Assembly: GCF_000471905.2 (NCBI RefSeq)
Contig: NW_006494789.1
Span: 5,250,755 to 5,314,754, forward strand
Direction of reading: 5' to 3'
Length of the DNA: 64,000 nucleotides
Source of the DNA: Amborella trichopoda
Taxonomy: Eukaryota; Streptophyta; Magnoliopsida; Amborellales; Amborellaceae
Under the pieces are notes generated by a model that ran no database searches, was not told the DNA's origin, and saw only the letters and a program-made list of their open reading frames with translations. Below, one piece after another: positions 11,037 through 22,480 of the stretch (the stretch's first letter is position 1; each line of letters starts with the position of its first letter). Both the position numbers and the translations under genes were made by a program.

Positions 11037-12337
11037 GAATTGGGCGAAAACGTGGGTGTATGCCCAAAAACTAGCTAGAATTGAAGATAATTACAATTTA
11101 ATTGAATTTAAAGAAATTCTAAAAATGGGTGCAAAAAGATTGTTTTGCCCCTGCCTAACAATGTGTGGAATTCCATAACAGTCCCTGCTGCTATCTGAGA
11201 ACTTGCGTGATCTTCAGTGACTGACCCAGATCGTTCTATTGCCCGTTTGATCAAAAGATTATTATTTTCTTGTAGGGATCAGCGTGGCGATCATTTTGAT
11301 ACCAACTTCGAGCCATGAATCATGTTTTTAAGCCATGATCATGAGACTTGAATTTTGGACTATCCTTGAAAACTTTGGATCGATTGTGTGCTCGTTCCTT
11401 GATGTATCTTCATGATTTCTTCATTGAATCACACTGAGCATACCGTCACGATCATGTTGCAACGAACGTAGCTTGATTTCGAGTATAGATGAAGATTTTG
11501 TCGTCTTGAGTTTTTGGTCAGAATCTTGAAGTCTGGCTGTTGGAATTTACAGCAGCTTTGACGCCTTCGTGTGTGAAATCCAACCGTTCATTGTACGTGA
11601 GGTTTGGACCAGAGATAACCGTATACCTCACGCATATAATGCAATTGGTTTCGTGCCGATCGGGTATCCGAGCGTCGTGATCTGGCTGCTCGAACAAGGC
11701 ATGCTGTTGCTGAATTTTCTGCAACTCCCTTCATTGATAAGTGAATTTCATTTATTTTTTCATTCTGCATGGGTGTCGTCACGGGGTGTACCATATATGG
11801 AATTGTTCGTCTTGATGAGATGAACACACGCACCAAATTTAGGAGCAATCTGACTTGGAACGAGTAAGATATAGGCCTTGAAAGTTACTTCTTGTGGCTA
11901 TAAAAATACCTTTAATGGTGTTTTGGTGCAGTGAAGCCACACGAGATAGTGTGCGGCCTAACCCTGTTTAGGTTTTTACCCATAACTTTATCTTGGAGTG
12001 CCCGATTATGCCGAAACTTGACCCATAGAGGTTTTCGACTAAGCCGGATCTAATGGCGGTGGTCCCACATTTGTTTGACGCACCAAAAGTATAACTCTAG
12101 TTTTGGGATCTATTTCAAGGCGCTAGAGATCGATTTTCCTGTAATTGTTTCTTTGTGTTCACTGCCTTAGACATGCTTGATTACGATGAAACTCGACAGG
12201 TGGTCCTTTGAAGTTCTGATGAAGATCTTGGTCAATTCCGGGGCCATTCTAAGACTGTCAGGAATTTCCACTGTTTTATAGGCTTTATTGACCTGTTTTC
12301 TACTAGGGACCAACGTGTTGAAAAATACGTTCAAACA

Positions 12338-12350
12338 GCTTGCCCCACCG
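12338..12350 (-). other. Polypurine tract of E1
   Basis: On the - strand CGGTGGGGCAAGC lies directly before the LTR start. The same motif (GGCGGGGCAAGC) precedes LTR3 at 20721-20732. A purine-rich tract against the 3' LTR is the usual start of plus-strand DNA synthesis. Confidence 0.6.
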
Positions 12351-13435
12351 ATTGTTGTGCTTCAAGAGAAGTGAGAAGGACAATCATTTGAAAATTTCCT
12401 TTGGCTTTTACTTGTTTTCATCCTAGCCACAGGACCACATGAATACCGAGGCGATTCACATAATGGTGTGACTAAGCTGCTTAGACGTAGGGATGCATTA
12501 TTCGCGGGTCTGTCGGTGGTGACTTTAGGGGGAGAAGAGAATTTTTTGAGGGATCTTTTCGAAGTCCTCACCCTCGCTCAAACTGTTTGTGATTTTGAAT
12601 TGGAGGATTTTATACAGACCTCGTCAGTCAGAATCAGGCCCATCAGGCAATTGAGTGCCATGTAGAAGGGCATCGTTCCCATTTGGTCTGGGTTTGTTAG
12701 TTTGCTTTGGTAGGCACTGTTTGTTGCTACACTAGGTTTTCTTTTGACATTTTGAGTACCACTATGGGTCTATTCGACGGAGTCCAGTCGGGGGTAGGTT
12801 CTATTAGCCGATCCCGAAGGTCTAGTCGTGCCGGTTAGACGAGCTGACGTCTCTAGTAGGTTCTACCCTCGCTTTGTCAGTTTCTTGCCTTTAGAGTATT
12901 TGTTTCTAGAGTGACCTCGTGGGAATAATGTTCTTCCTCATGAGACTTGTCTTGCCGTCTTAGCAAGTCTTATGTCTTTCGAGTCGTTTTTGCGACTGGA
13001 CTCAGGTTGTCAGCATCTTTTCCTTGAAACTCATATTTTTGGAGTCCCAGTATTATGATGCTGGGGATTTTTCTTCTTTTGAGTGCGGACTGATGCCGCC
13101 TATTGAGACGAGTGCTGCATCAACCTATTTATTAGTCCAAGCGTCCTTTGTAGTTTTTCACTTGATCTGGAGAAGTGGCGCCGTAGAGACGGTTTTCACC
13201 AACTTCTTTTTATTTTCGGGGCTCTTTTACCCATAACCTTTCGGCTATATCCACCCTTTTCTTTCATTTGTACTCACAATACCCTTTCAAGTTTTCACCA
13301 TGCCTAGTTTTTATTCACAGAACTCTTTTACTCATGATTTTGTAACCATGCATGTCCGTCATTTTTATTCATGGCGCTACCTTGTTCAGGTATACACCAT
13401 GCCCATTATTTTTTTCATTTTTTTTATGTGAAGGT
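12351..13435 (-). other. 3' UTR of E1, unique part
   Basis: No gene. The same sequence, inverted, lies in E2 at 19363-20720, and part of it recurs at 52430-52600 in E5. Short frames across it are not conserved between copies. This is the hypervariable region between coding sequence and 3' LTR. Confidence 0.7.
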
Positions 13436-13439
13436 GTGT

Positions 13440-14280
13440 TTAAGGTCATGCCTTCGAGACCTATATGAAACAGTTTAACGTCATGCGGCTTGGAAGCGCA
13501 CTATTGTTTTAGGTCATACAGCTGGACCGTGGTTATGTAGTTTAAAGTCATACAACTAGGATCGTGCAGTTTAAGGTCGTGTAGCTAGATCTTTGCTACA
13601 GTTTAAGGTCATATCGTTCCCACCATGGCTGTGCAGTTTAGGATCATGCAGTTATGACCACAATGGAGATGGATGGCAATCTGTGGAGGCCCTGGAGCGA
13701 GTATGGTGGTGGTTTGACTCACTTGGGGAAATGGCAAGAGGTTATCTATGATGTATGAAGTGTGAGTGGATGATGGTGACCCACTAACTTGGAACGAATA
13801 TGGATGGCGGGATGGTTCGCTGTTTCATGAGTGCAGGTGAGACTCACTGGGAAATGAGGTGTGGTGATGAAGTGAATGAACTCACTGGGGAGGTAATGAA
13901 GGTGGTGCATGCACATGAACAAGTAGGTTAGGGAAGGCGTTCTTGAAAGTGCACGTAAAGTCGTGTGCACGTATGTGGGGGCGAGTTTATGGTCATGCCT
14001 CATGGACCTGTGCAAAGCAATTTATCGTCATGGGCCCTGAACGCACACTATGGTTTAAGGTCATACAACTGGACTGTGGTTATGCAGTTTAAAGTCATAC
14101 AACTAAGACCGTACAGTTTAAGGTCGTGCAACTAGACCTCCGCTACAGTTTAAGGTCATATAGTTTGGACCATGGCTGTGTAGTTTAAGGTCGTGCAACT
14201 AGACCATTCCTACAGTTTAAGGTCATATAGTTTGGACCATATAGTTTTGGGTCATGCAACTAGACCATTGTGTGGGTCAT
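13440..14280 (-). repeat. R1 tandem array in the 3' UTR of E1
   Basis: Imperfect repeats built on a core like GTTTAAGGTCATGCAACTAG and spaced 25-45 bases apart. A short interruption at about 13640-14030 holds unique sequence that also occurs near 52740-53090. Homologous arrays are at 24080-24610 (E3) and 52626-54012 (E5), always in the same position relative to the element. Confidence 0.8.
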
Positions 14281-14289
14281 GTAGGTGGA

Positions 14290-14700
14290 GATCTATGGGG
14301 AATAACTTTGTGGATGGCAATCCGACTCTTTAGGGTTAAAATGGTTAACGCCATACACAAGCAGAGGGCTCAGATGGAAATGGTGACCTGATGAAGGATG
14401 GCCAACAGAGGCAGTCTTCACTAGGGCTTAGGGGGGCAAGCTTACTCCCTAAGGTTAAGATAGCTTGGTGTGAAATAGATCCACCAGGAATTGAAGAGGT
14501 AAGAATGACCCTCACTCCACTGGGGATAATATGCTGCAGTATGGGTGCGACTTCTATGGGGATGAGGGATAGCTCCTAACTCCATTAGAGATGATGGGTC
14601 ACATTTTGGGTGCAACAGCCTGGGCGCAACCTCACTAAGGATAAGTGGTAGGACGCACAAGACTTCAACCTGGAGTAGGTAACAATAGGCTGCTTGAAAT
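14290..14700 (-). repeat. R2 repeats in the 3' UTR of E1
   Basis: Diverged repeats around the motif CTCCACTGGGGATAATG and similar, about 40-60 bases apart. The same block follows R1 in E3 (24620-24850) and E5 (54040-54500). No coding potential is seen. Confidence 0.6.
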
Positions 14701-14729
14701 ACGACCGGCGCTAGGTGTAACGTTAATGG

Positions 14730-15065
14730 TTTCTGGTGAGTGTTCAACTGGTGCTGAGTTCCCAAAAACACAACCGACGCTGGGCTTTTAAAGACTCAGC
14801 TGACGTTATGAACAACCTGTGATATCGTTTGAAGACAACCAATGCTAAGTTAAACAGTGCTGGGGTCGTTTGGAAACACACCCGACGTTAAGTCAACCGG
14901 CACTGGGGTTGTTTTGAAAACACACCTGGCGCTAAGTCAACCGACGCGAGGGTTATTTGGAAGATACCCGACGCTAAGTCAACTGACGCTAGGGTCGTTT
15001 GGAAGGTACCAGCACTAGGGTCGTTTGGAAGGTACCCATCACTAAGTCAACTGACGTTAAGGTTG
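14730..15065 (-). repeat. R3 tandem repeats in the 3' UTR of E1
   Basis: Unit of about 43-48 bases, of the form CCCGACGCTAAGTCAACCGG followed by a short GTCGTTTGGAA spacer, in about six to eight copies. The core resembles the subfamily B LTR hairpin arm (CGGCGCTAGG). The equivalent block in E5 is 54560-54810. Confidence 0.7.
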
Positions 15066-15845
15066 GGTCGATGAGAGTTACCTCGGGTCTCTAGCCAAAG
15101 GTCGACTGACTCATTGTCGCTAGGCTTCCCTTGGAGGCGACTGGAATTCCCAATTTATGAGGGGCATTCGAGGGTAGTGCAGGCTAAATAAGGGGGGTAA
15201 AATCCCGTTTTCCCTCATTTTTCCCCTGGGGGTAAAAAACCTTAAGCACAAGTTTTCTTTAACCATGAGGAAAGAGTGATCAGTTGAAGTTCCGACAAGC
15301 AGTGGGAATTCAGCAAAAGTTCTGTAGGGAAGGTTTTTGGTGAAGTTTTTGCCAAGAATTTGACGAAGTTGCGGGGAGAGCTTTTTAGTACAAGGGATTT
15401 TTCGGTGAGGGGAAGAGGTTCTGATTGCAATGGTTTTTAATAGAAAAGGCAGGAAGTGAAACTGTGATCATTTCCACGCGTTTTGGGAGTTTTCTGAAGA
15501 GGTTGTCACTTTCGACACTGTTAGTGGTGTTGCAGAGGTTTTCGGGAACATAAATAAGTTTACAAGAATTGTCTATGACGTACTGGTGCTATCCAGGACA
15601 AAAACATAGGTGGGAAAGTTTTTTAGTAAGTTTTTTGACCTTGTAGCAGAAGTTTCAGCTGGAGACGAACAGTTAGGGGAGGTGGACCATCGTGGAAGGT
15701 GCAAAGTTGAAGGAGGTGAACTGTCACAGGGGAGGCGTACAGGACATGGTGACGGTTGTCAGTCGCTCATGTGTGAGACAGCGCCAAAGGACATGGAGAC
15801 GGTTGTCAGCCGACGCAGCTAAGTTCGAGGTGTCACGATTGAGAT
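15066..15845 (-). other. 3' UTR segment shared by E1, E3 and E5
   Basis: No gene. Recognisable counterparts lie at 25080-25850 (E3) and 54811-55610 (E5), with shared words such as GGGGGTAAAA followed by ACAGTGAGGA. It lies between R3 and R4 in all copies and may hold the promoter of the + strand PMD gene that starts beyond R4, but I can point to no clear TATA box. Confidence 0.5.
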
Positions 15846-15849
15846 TTGT

Positions 15850-16150
15850 GGCACGTGCGAGAGATTCAATCACAGTTGGCGCTGGCCTTGGACAAGCTCA
15901 ACCGGCGCTGGGTATTGGCAATCTTAATCGGTGTTGAGTATTGGCAATCTCAACCGTTGTTGAGTGTTGAAAGACTCAATCAGCACCAGTGGTCTGGCAT
16001 GCAACCGGCGCTGGGTGTTGGCAATTCAACTGGCACTGAGTGCTAAAAGACTCAACCGACGCTAGTTGTCTGGCATGCAACCGGCGTTGGATGTTGGCAA
16101 ATCAACCGGCGCTAAGCATTTAAAAGACTCAACCGAAGCTGGTCCAGTGT
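15850..16150 (-). repeat. R4 tandem repeats just upstream of the PMD gene in E1
   Basis: Unit of about 31-35 bases of the form CAACCGGCGCTGGGTGTTGG plus CAATCT, in about eight copies. A short weakly pairing stem (CCGGCGC with GTGTTGG, several G-U pairs) is possible. In E5 the block is shortened to about 55620-55735. It sits at the 5' side of the antisense gene. Confidence 0.65.
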
Positions 16151-16190
16151 CTTAGCAACATTTTGAGAGTAAACCACCAAGCCCTTTATA

Positions 16191-18941
16191 ATGGCTGGTT
16201 CTTCTTATTAAATTCCCAAGGTGAAGAGGCTTCCAAGAGAGGGAGAGATAGGCGCCTGTGATTTTACTGGCGAAGTTTTATCAAGGGTCAGCCCATTTGG
16301 CTGACCCAGCCAGCGTGTGAACCAGAGTGGCCCCTTAGTGTCACTTTCATTACTGACCTTGTTTGTTTCAAAGTGCGCAAGGGTAATGATGGCAATGTGT
16401 GTACTGAAGAAGGGATGACACTTCTTCATTGTATGCATCGAAACATAGCTTCCAGGGAGAATTTGCCTACCTTAGGGAAGCAGATGGTACAAGCAAAGGG
16501 ATTACTAAGGTGGTCAGAAAAAGGACTCCGGATTCAAGGGGAGCATCAATACCTGAAGGGATACATTTCCTGGACTACCAAGGTATTGATGTCATAAAAA
16601 AGTACTCTTGGACATGCTTCGCTATTGGCAGCAGTCTAGTGTTCAGGCAATTACTATGATCGTTGCTCCAATATAGTAAAGGTGTTACTGGAGACATGGA
16701 GCCATGTCAGCAATACTTGGCTTCTTGGTCATGGAGAAGCGGGGATCTCTTTGCTAGATCTTCATTTCATTGGAGGCCTCCCGATGATTGGGGCTATGTA
16801 TGACGAGTTTGTGCCACTAAACTCAGTCATCTTCGGTGGTGTTAACTTGGGGTATGAAGAGCCACCTGCCATCCTTTAAAAGATCGTTGAGGCCTACCAG
16901 TCGATTGTCGGCCGATCTAACAATGGCAGGGTCACCTTTAAAGAATGGGTGAACTTCTTTTGTGGAGATTATCTCGAGGGCAGTTAGGGTACTCTGAAGG
17001 GGAAAGGGAAGGTTGTCGCAAAGGAGACGCCTCCCATATATCAACTTGATACTATGGATGACCGTGTCTTCTTAGCTGTGTACTTGGCCTTATTCCTGTG
17101 TGAATTCGTGCTTCCTGGCTGGGGGGATGACATTCGTCCAGGCGTACTGTATGTGGTCTGTGACATGGCCCGAGGGCGTGAGTATGCTCTTGCTCAGTCG
17201 GTCTTGTGCAACATATACCATGGCTTAGTGGCCATCTCCTGTGGAAAGGCCTAAAGGGGAAAAGAGGGAGGAAGTGGTATTATTGGAGGAGAGGCTTTTC
17301 CCAGGAATTCAAGACTCCATTCCCTGTGCATTATGTGTACGGGTGGCTAAGGGCTTATTTCCCTGATACCTACATCAATCATCAGTGCTCGAGAGATAAG
17401 CTGTGGCCCTTCTTGATGAGGATTGCCAACTAGATGGCCATCTTCCATACCCCAGGGGAGGCTCGGGGTCTCTTTGGGAATGATTCTCTGAACATGAGGT
17501 GGGTCCCTTTTCCGGTCAGGAGCTTCATCGATTGTGCTATCATTGATGAGTTGGAGAAGGAGCTAGACGGTGCTCCAACAACTATGAAGGAACTCATGTT
17601 CATCCTGAGCATTAGAGGGGGAGTCTTACTCTATTAGACTCCGAACAATGCCATGTTAGAGGGGTATTTCCCTCAGCTCTTCGCCCGTCAGCATAGGCTT
17701 GATCAAGGCTGCCCCTTCTCAGTATTCTTCGAAAAGCATCAGAGTAAGGTGATCAAGGGGAAGACGAAAGATTTGGGAACTTTTCGTGAGTGCTGGCTTC
17801 TAGAGCATATACGGACCACTTGGTCAATGTGTCTTGAGATGACAAAAACTAGCAAATACGTCATACCTCACTTCGACAGAAGGATACGAACGACGAAGGC
17901 CTATGTGAACTGGTGGAGAATCACCAGTTAGGGATATTGGGATCAAGATCACCCCTGGAAAGGGGTGAACGGTGACTGACGATAGGATACCAAGCAAAGG
18001 GGACTGGCGGATGCTCTAGCTCTTGATGCGGTGTTTGTCTTGGATTATCCCTCCATCTGGCGGGCTTTGGGGCTTTCGCATGAAAAAGCAGCTGATGGGC
18101 CCTCGCCAGAATTCCTTGCAATGAAGACGAAGACTGGGAGTGTTTTCAACAACCTCAATTCCATCTTCGAATGGGATGAGGGGCGACGAGTTCTTGGTTA
18201 TGAGATGCGTCCCCCACAAGATTTGAATGCCCTCATTGGGAATGGTCCCCACAGTGAATTAGCTAGAGGGTCTTCTCAAGGAGGTGGATCTGAAGCGGCG
18301 TCTCCTACTTCAGGAGGGGGAAAGAAAAGAAAGCGCTCAACTGATATCGATACTTATGCCTCGCTTTCAGTTAGTGGGTGTATTTGGTGGCGCAAGAATG
18401 CCAAGCTTCCTATGGTGTCAGAATCAAATGGTAGCTCTTCCTCTTCTGATCTTTCAAGAACTACTCCGGTATCACCTTCTGTGCTCTCTAGACCACCTTC
18501 TACTTCTCCTGAATTGTTTCTTTTTCTTCAGAAACCAAGGCAGACAATTTCGGCCATTCTAAGCCTAATGTCATTGCTTCTGATTGGGAGATGACTATGG
18601 ATCTTGGGGAGGTGCCCTTGAGTCTCGGGATAGTTCCGAAGTCAGAGGCGGCTCGGATGAAGACTGATAAGGATGAAGGCACTGTAACCACTGCTCCAGA
18701 TAGGGGCTCTGATGTTGATGTGGCCTCCATGCCTCAGGAGCTTAGTGCCCCGACAGAGGCAAGGGCTTTGACTCAAGGAGAAGAGCCTGAAGTTGATGAC
18801 GTGTCTGAACACCAAGAGGTTGCTACCCACGTGGACATAGGTCGTGAAGATGAAGGAATTGAACTCTTTGTAGCCGAGGTTCTTGCTGCTAAAGGCAGAA
18901 GCCAAATGGAAGAAATCGTGAAGATGAGGAAATTTATAACT
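16191..18941 (+). pseudogene. Plant Mobile Domain gene, antisense to element E1
   Basis: A decayed gene on the strand opposite to the element that carries it. It shows the Plant Mobile Domain (PF10536) pattern: LLETWSHVSNTWLLGHGEAG and GGLPMIGAMYDEFVP (about 16685-16830), then DDRVFLAVYLALFLCEFVLP with DDIRPGVLYV (17057-17155), then FPVHYVYGWLRAYFPDTY (about 17320-17375). Downstream come a basic KKRKRS stretch near 18320 that could be a nuclear signal and an acidic, serine-rich tail. PMD proteins occur as host genes of the MAIN/MAIL group and inside transposable elements; their biochemical role is unsettled. The likely start is ATG at 16191, matched in position by the start of homology in E5. 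At least four frame changes and several stops interrupt it. It is cut at 18941, where an RNase H fragment on the other strand begins, so the coiled-coil C-terminus seen in E5 is lost. Confidence 0.75.
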
Positions 18942-19362
18942 TTTGATATAAGTTTCACTTCATGACCAAGCAAGTAATGGCGGAGTTTTTGTACTGCGAA
19001 GATCAGGCCAGGCACATCTTTTCTATCAGGGGATAATTCTTCTCGGCCCCTTGCATCCTGCGGTTGAGGTAATACAATGCAGTCTCTTTTCCCTCTTCAT
19101 TGTTTTGACTCAACAATGCTCCTAGTGACTCCTTCAAAGCAGTCATGTATAGAATGAGGGGTTTTCCCAATACTGGTGTAAAGAGCACTGGAGGGTTGAG
19201 TAAATAATGGTTAATGTCGTCTACGGCTGCCTGACATGCTTCATCCCAGATGAATGGGGTATCTTTCTTTAGCAGGTGTGTAAAGGGTTTACAGTGATCA
19301 GAGAGGTTCCTACGATTGTACGCCAGTTTCCCTTGGAGGGAGCATAGTTCCCCAGTGAATCT
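18942..19362 (-). pseudogene. RNase H fragment of E1 pol
   Basis: The - strand encodes the RT connection and the first RNase H: FIWDEACQAAVDDINHYLL, KPLILYMTALKESLGALL, MQGAEKNYPLIEKMCLA, then after a 1-base frame change LIFAVQKLRHYLLGHEVKLI. This matches residues in the E4 copy (47595-48239). The Ogre-type RNase H in this lineage typically lacks a full catalytic set. Everything that should follow (second RNase H and integrase) is deleted; the sequence jumps directly into the end of the antisense PMD gene. At 19362 it meets the 3' UTR of E2 in opposite orientation. Confidence 0.8.
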
Positions 19363-20720
19363 CACCCTTGCTCACAAAACGGTGACCCATCCCGCCATCC
19401 ATACTCGTTGTAAGTTAGTGGGTCACCATCGTCCACTCACCTTTCATACATCATAGGTAGCCTAATGCCATTTCCCCAAGCGAGTCAAACCACCACCATA
19501 CTCACTTCATGGCCTCCACAGGCAGCCATTCATCACCACCATGGTCTAGCTAGATGACCTTAAAGCATAGTGCACGTCCAGGCCGCATGACGTTAAACTG
19601 TTTTGCATAGGTCCCAAAGGCATGACCTTAAACACGCCTTAACCAAAAAAAATGATGATAAAATAACAAGCATGGTGTATACATTAACAAGGGAACGCTA
19701 TGAGTAAAAATGATGGACGGGCATGGTCATGAAACCATGAGTAAAAGAGTTCCATGAATAAAAACCAGGTGCGGTGAAAACCCGAAGGGACATCGTGAGT
19801 AAAAATGGATGAAAAGGGTGGACATAGCCGAAAGGTTATGGGTAAAAGAGCACCAAAATAAAATGAAGTTGGTAAAAATAGTCTCTACGATGCGGCTTCC
19901 CAAGTTCAAGTGAAAATTCGTAAAGGACGCTTGGACTAATAATTAGGTTGATGCAGCACTCAATAGGTGACTTTAGCCCTCACTCAAAAGAAGAAAAATC
20001 CCTGGTATCACAGTACCAGGACTCCAAATATATGAGCTTTAAGGAAAATATTCTGACAGCTTGAGTCCAATTGCAAAAGGACTCGAAAAACAGAAGACTC
20101 GCCAAGATGGCAAGATAACTCATGAGGAAGAACATTATTCACACAAGGTCACAAACATACTCTAGAAATAAATACTCCACACGTAAGAAACTAACAAAGC
20201 CAGGGGGGAACCTGCTAGAGACGTCAGTTCGCCTAGCCGGCACGACCAGACCTTCGGGATCGGCTAATAGAACCTGCCCCTAACTGGACTCAGTAGACGA
20301 GACCTACAGTGGTACTCTGAACGTCAAAAGTAAACCTGGTGTAGTAGCAAACAACGCCTACCAAAGAAAACCAATGAACCCAGACCAAATGGGCAATATG
20401 CCCTTCTACATGACAATCAATTGTAAGATGGGTCTGATTCTGATTGATGAAGTCCGTACAAAATCCTCGTCTTCAGAATCACCAATAGTATGTACGAGGG
20501 TGAGGACTTCAACAAGATCCCTTAAAAAATTCTCTTCTCCCCCTAAAGTCTCCATAGACTGACCCGTGAACAATGCATCCCTACCTCTGAGCATCTTAGT
20601 TACACCATTACGTGAATCTCCTCGTTCACGTGGTCCTGTGGCTAGGAAGAAAAAAAAGTAAAAGCTGAAGGATATTTTCGAAATAATTGTCCTTCTCGCT
20701 TCTCTTGAAGCACAACATTC
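19363..20720 (+). other. 3' UTR of E2
   Basis: Inverted counterpart of 12351-13900 in E1, including a short remnant of R1 (about 19550-19630). No gene: frames at 20374-20562 and 20406-20777 are overlapping chance frames not kept in E1. The left edge at 19363 is a break, so E2 has lost everything upstream of its 3' UTR. Confidence 0.65.
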
Positions 20721-20732
20721 GGCGGGGCAAGC
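20721..20732 (+). other. Polypurine tract of E2
   Basis: GGCGGGGCAAGC immediately before the LTR3 start, the same as in E1 apart from a transition. It identifies LTR3 as a 3' LTR. Confidence 0.6.
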
Positions 20733-22037
20733 TGTTTGAACGTATTTTTCAGCACCTTGGTTTCTGATAGGAAGCAAGTCAAAAAAGCCTACAAAACAGT
20801 GGAAATTCTCGATAGTCTTAGAATGACCCTAAAATTGGTCAAGATCTTCATCAGCACTTCAAAAGACCATCTGCCAAGTTCTATCATGATTAGACATGTC
20901 TAAGGTAGTGAACACAAAGAAACAATTTCAGCGAAATCGATCTCTAGCACCTTGAAATGGACCCTGTAATTAGAGCCATAATTTTGGTGTGTCAAACAGC
21001 TATGGGACTATCGCCATTAGATCCGACACGATCGAAAACCCATATGGGTCAAGTTTTGGCTTAATCGGGCACTCCAAGACAAAGTTATGGGAAAAATACC
21101 GAAAAGGGGTAGGCCGCACACTATTCACGTGTTGCCACCTTGCACTAAAACACCCTTAAAAGTGGTTGTTTTCACAGTTACGGGTAGTCACTTTCGGGGC
21201 TTATATCTCAGTCGTTCCATGTCGGATCACTCCCAAATTTGGTGAGCGTTTTCGTCTCATCAAGACAAATAATTCGATATGTGGTATGCCCCATGACGAC
21301 GCCCGAGAAAAGAGAAAAACTCAATGAAAATCACTGATCAGTGAAAGAAGTTGCAGAAAATTCAGCAGCAGCACGCCTCATTCGAGCAACCAGAGCATGA
21401 CGCTTGCATACTCGATCGACATGAAACCAATTCCAGTATGTGCGTGAGGTTCGAGCCATCTTTGGTTCGAACCTCATATACGATGAACGGTTGGATTTCA
21501 CACATGAAGGCATCAATGTTGCTGTAAATTCTAATTGATGGATTTCAAGATTCTGGGCAAAAGCTCCAAATGATAAAATCTTCATCCGGACGTGAAATAA
21601 ATCCGTGTTTGTTGCAACATTATCTTGACGACATGGTCAGTGTGATTCAATGAAGAAATCATGAAGAAACATCAAGGAACGAGCACAAAATTGATCCAAA
21701 GTTTTCAAGATTCATCTAAGATTCGAATCTCATGATCATGTCTCGAAAACATGATTCATGGCTTGAATTTGATATAAAAATGATCGCCATGTCGAGCTCT
21801 ATAAGAAAAAAATAATCTTTTGATCAAACGGGTATCAAAACGGCCCTGGGCCAGCCAGGAAAGATCATACAAGTTCTCGAGCAGCATCAGGGACTGTTCT
21901 GAAATTCCACATATTGTTGTGCAGGGAAAAAATAGTCCTTTTGCACCCATTTTAGAATTTTTTTAAATTCAATTAAATTGTAATTATCTTTAATTCTAGG
22001 TAGTTTTTGAGTGTACATTCACGTTTTACCCCAATAT

Positions 22038-22045
22038 TATATAAA
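22038..22045 (+). promoter_or_regulatory. TATA box of LTR3
   Basis: TATATAAA, the same relative position as in LTR2. Confidence 0.65.
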
Positions 22046-22100
22046 CAGGCAATGCCTCATTGTAAAAAAAAAGAAAGGATTCATTCTTCTTGGATTAATC

Positions 22101-22106
22101 AATAAA
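22101..22106 (+). terminator. Poly(A) signal of LTR3
   Basis: AATAAA 56 bases after the TATA box, conserved in all LTR copies of the family. Confidence 0.55.
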
Positions 22107-22189
22107 ATTCTGATTTTTTCTTGAACTTGTGAGTACATCTTGGAGAGAGAGAGAGGAGAGAGAAGAAAAAGGGCAGTACCCTTCAAGCA

Positions 22190-22480
22190 GATCTTTTTCT
22201 CTCTCCTCCTCTCTTCTTATCTCTATCTCTTTCTCTCTCCTTTATTCTCATCTCTTTCTCTTTCTCTCTCTTCTTCTTATCTTTATCTCTTTCTCTCTCT
22301 TCTTCTCATCTCTATCTCTTTCTCTCTCCTTCTCTCTTCTCATCTCCATCTCTTTCTCTCTTCTTCTCATCTTTATCTTTTTCTCTCTCCTCTTCTCATC
22401 TCTATCTCTTTCTCTCTCTTCTTCTTATCTCTATCTATTTCTCTCTCTTTTCTCATCTCTATCTCCAACCCCCTCTTTTG
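22190..22480 (+). repeat. Pyrimidine microsatellite in LTR3
   Basis: Repeats of about 30 bases of the type CTCATCTCTATCTCTTTCTC. The frames 22129-22587 and 22140-22481 across it give Ser/Leu low complexity only. Confidence 0.85.

Larger units (their letters stand above)
9198..12337 (-). repeat. LTR2, - strand, 3' LTR of E1
   Basis: On the - strand it starts TGTTTGAA at 12337 and ends CCTAACCA at 9198, length 3140. A polypurine tract and 3' UTR lie just upstream of its start (12338 onward), so it is a 3' LTR. It carries the subfamily B hairpin array (cagtcggcgctagg type) shared with LTR3, not the subfamily A array of LTR1, LTR4 and LTR5. Its 3' end abuts LTR1 head to head. Confidence 0.85.

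Noticed and set aside
13440..14280. CRISPR-like regular repeats
   Set aside because: Repeats are imperfect, merge without distinct spacers, and occur at the same place in the 3' UTR of three plant retroelements. They are tandem repeats, not a CRISPR array.
16191..18941. PMD gene as part of a Mutator-like DNA transposon
   Set aside because: No terminal inverted repeats or MULE transposase were seen, and both copies sit at the same place inside LTR elements with the same flanking 3' UTR.
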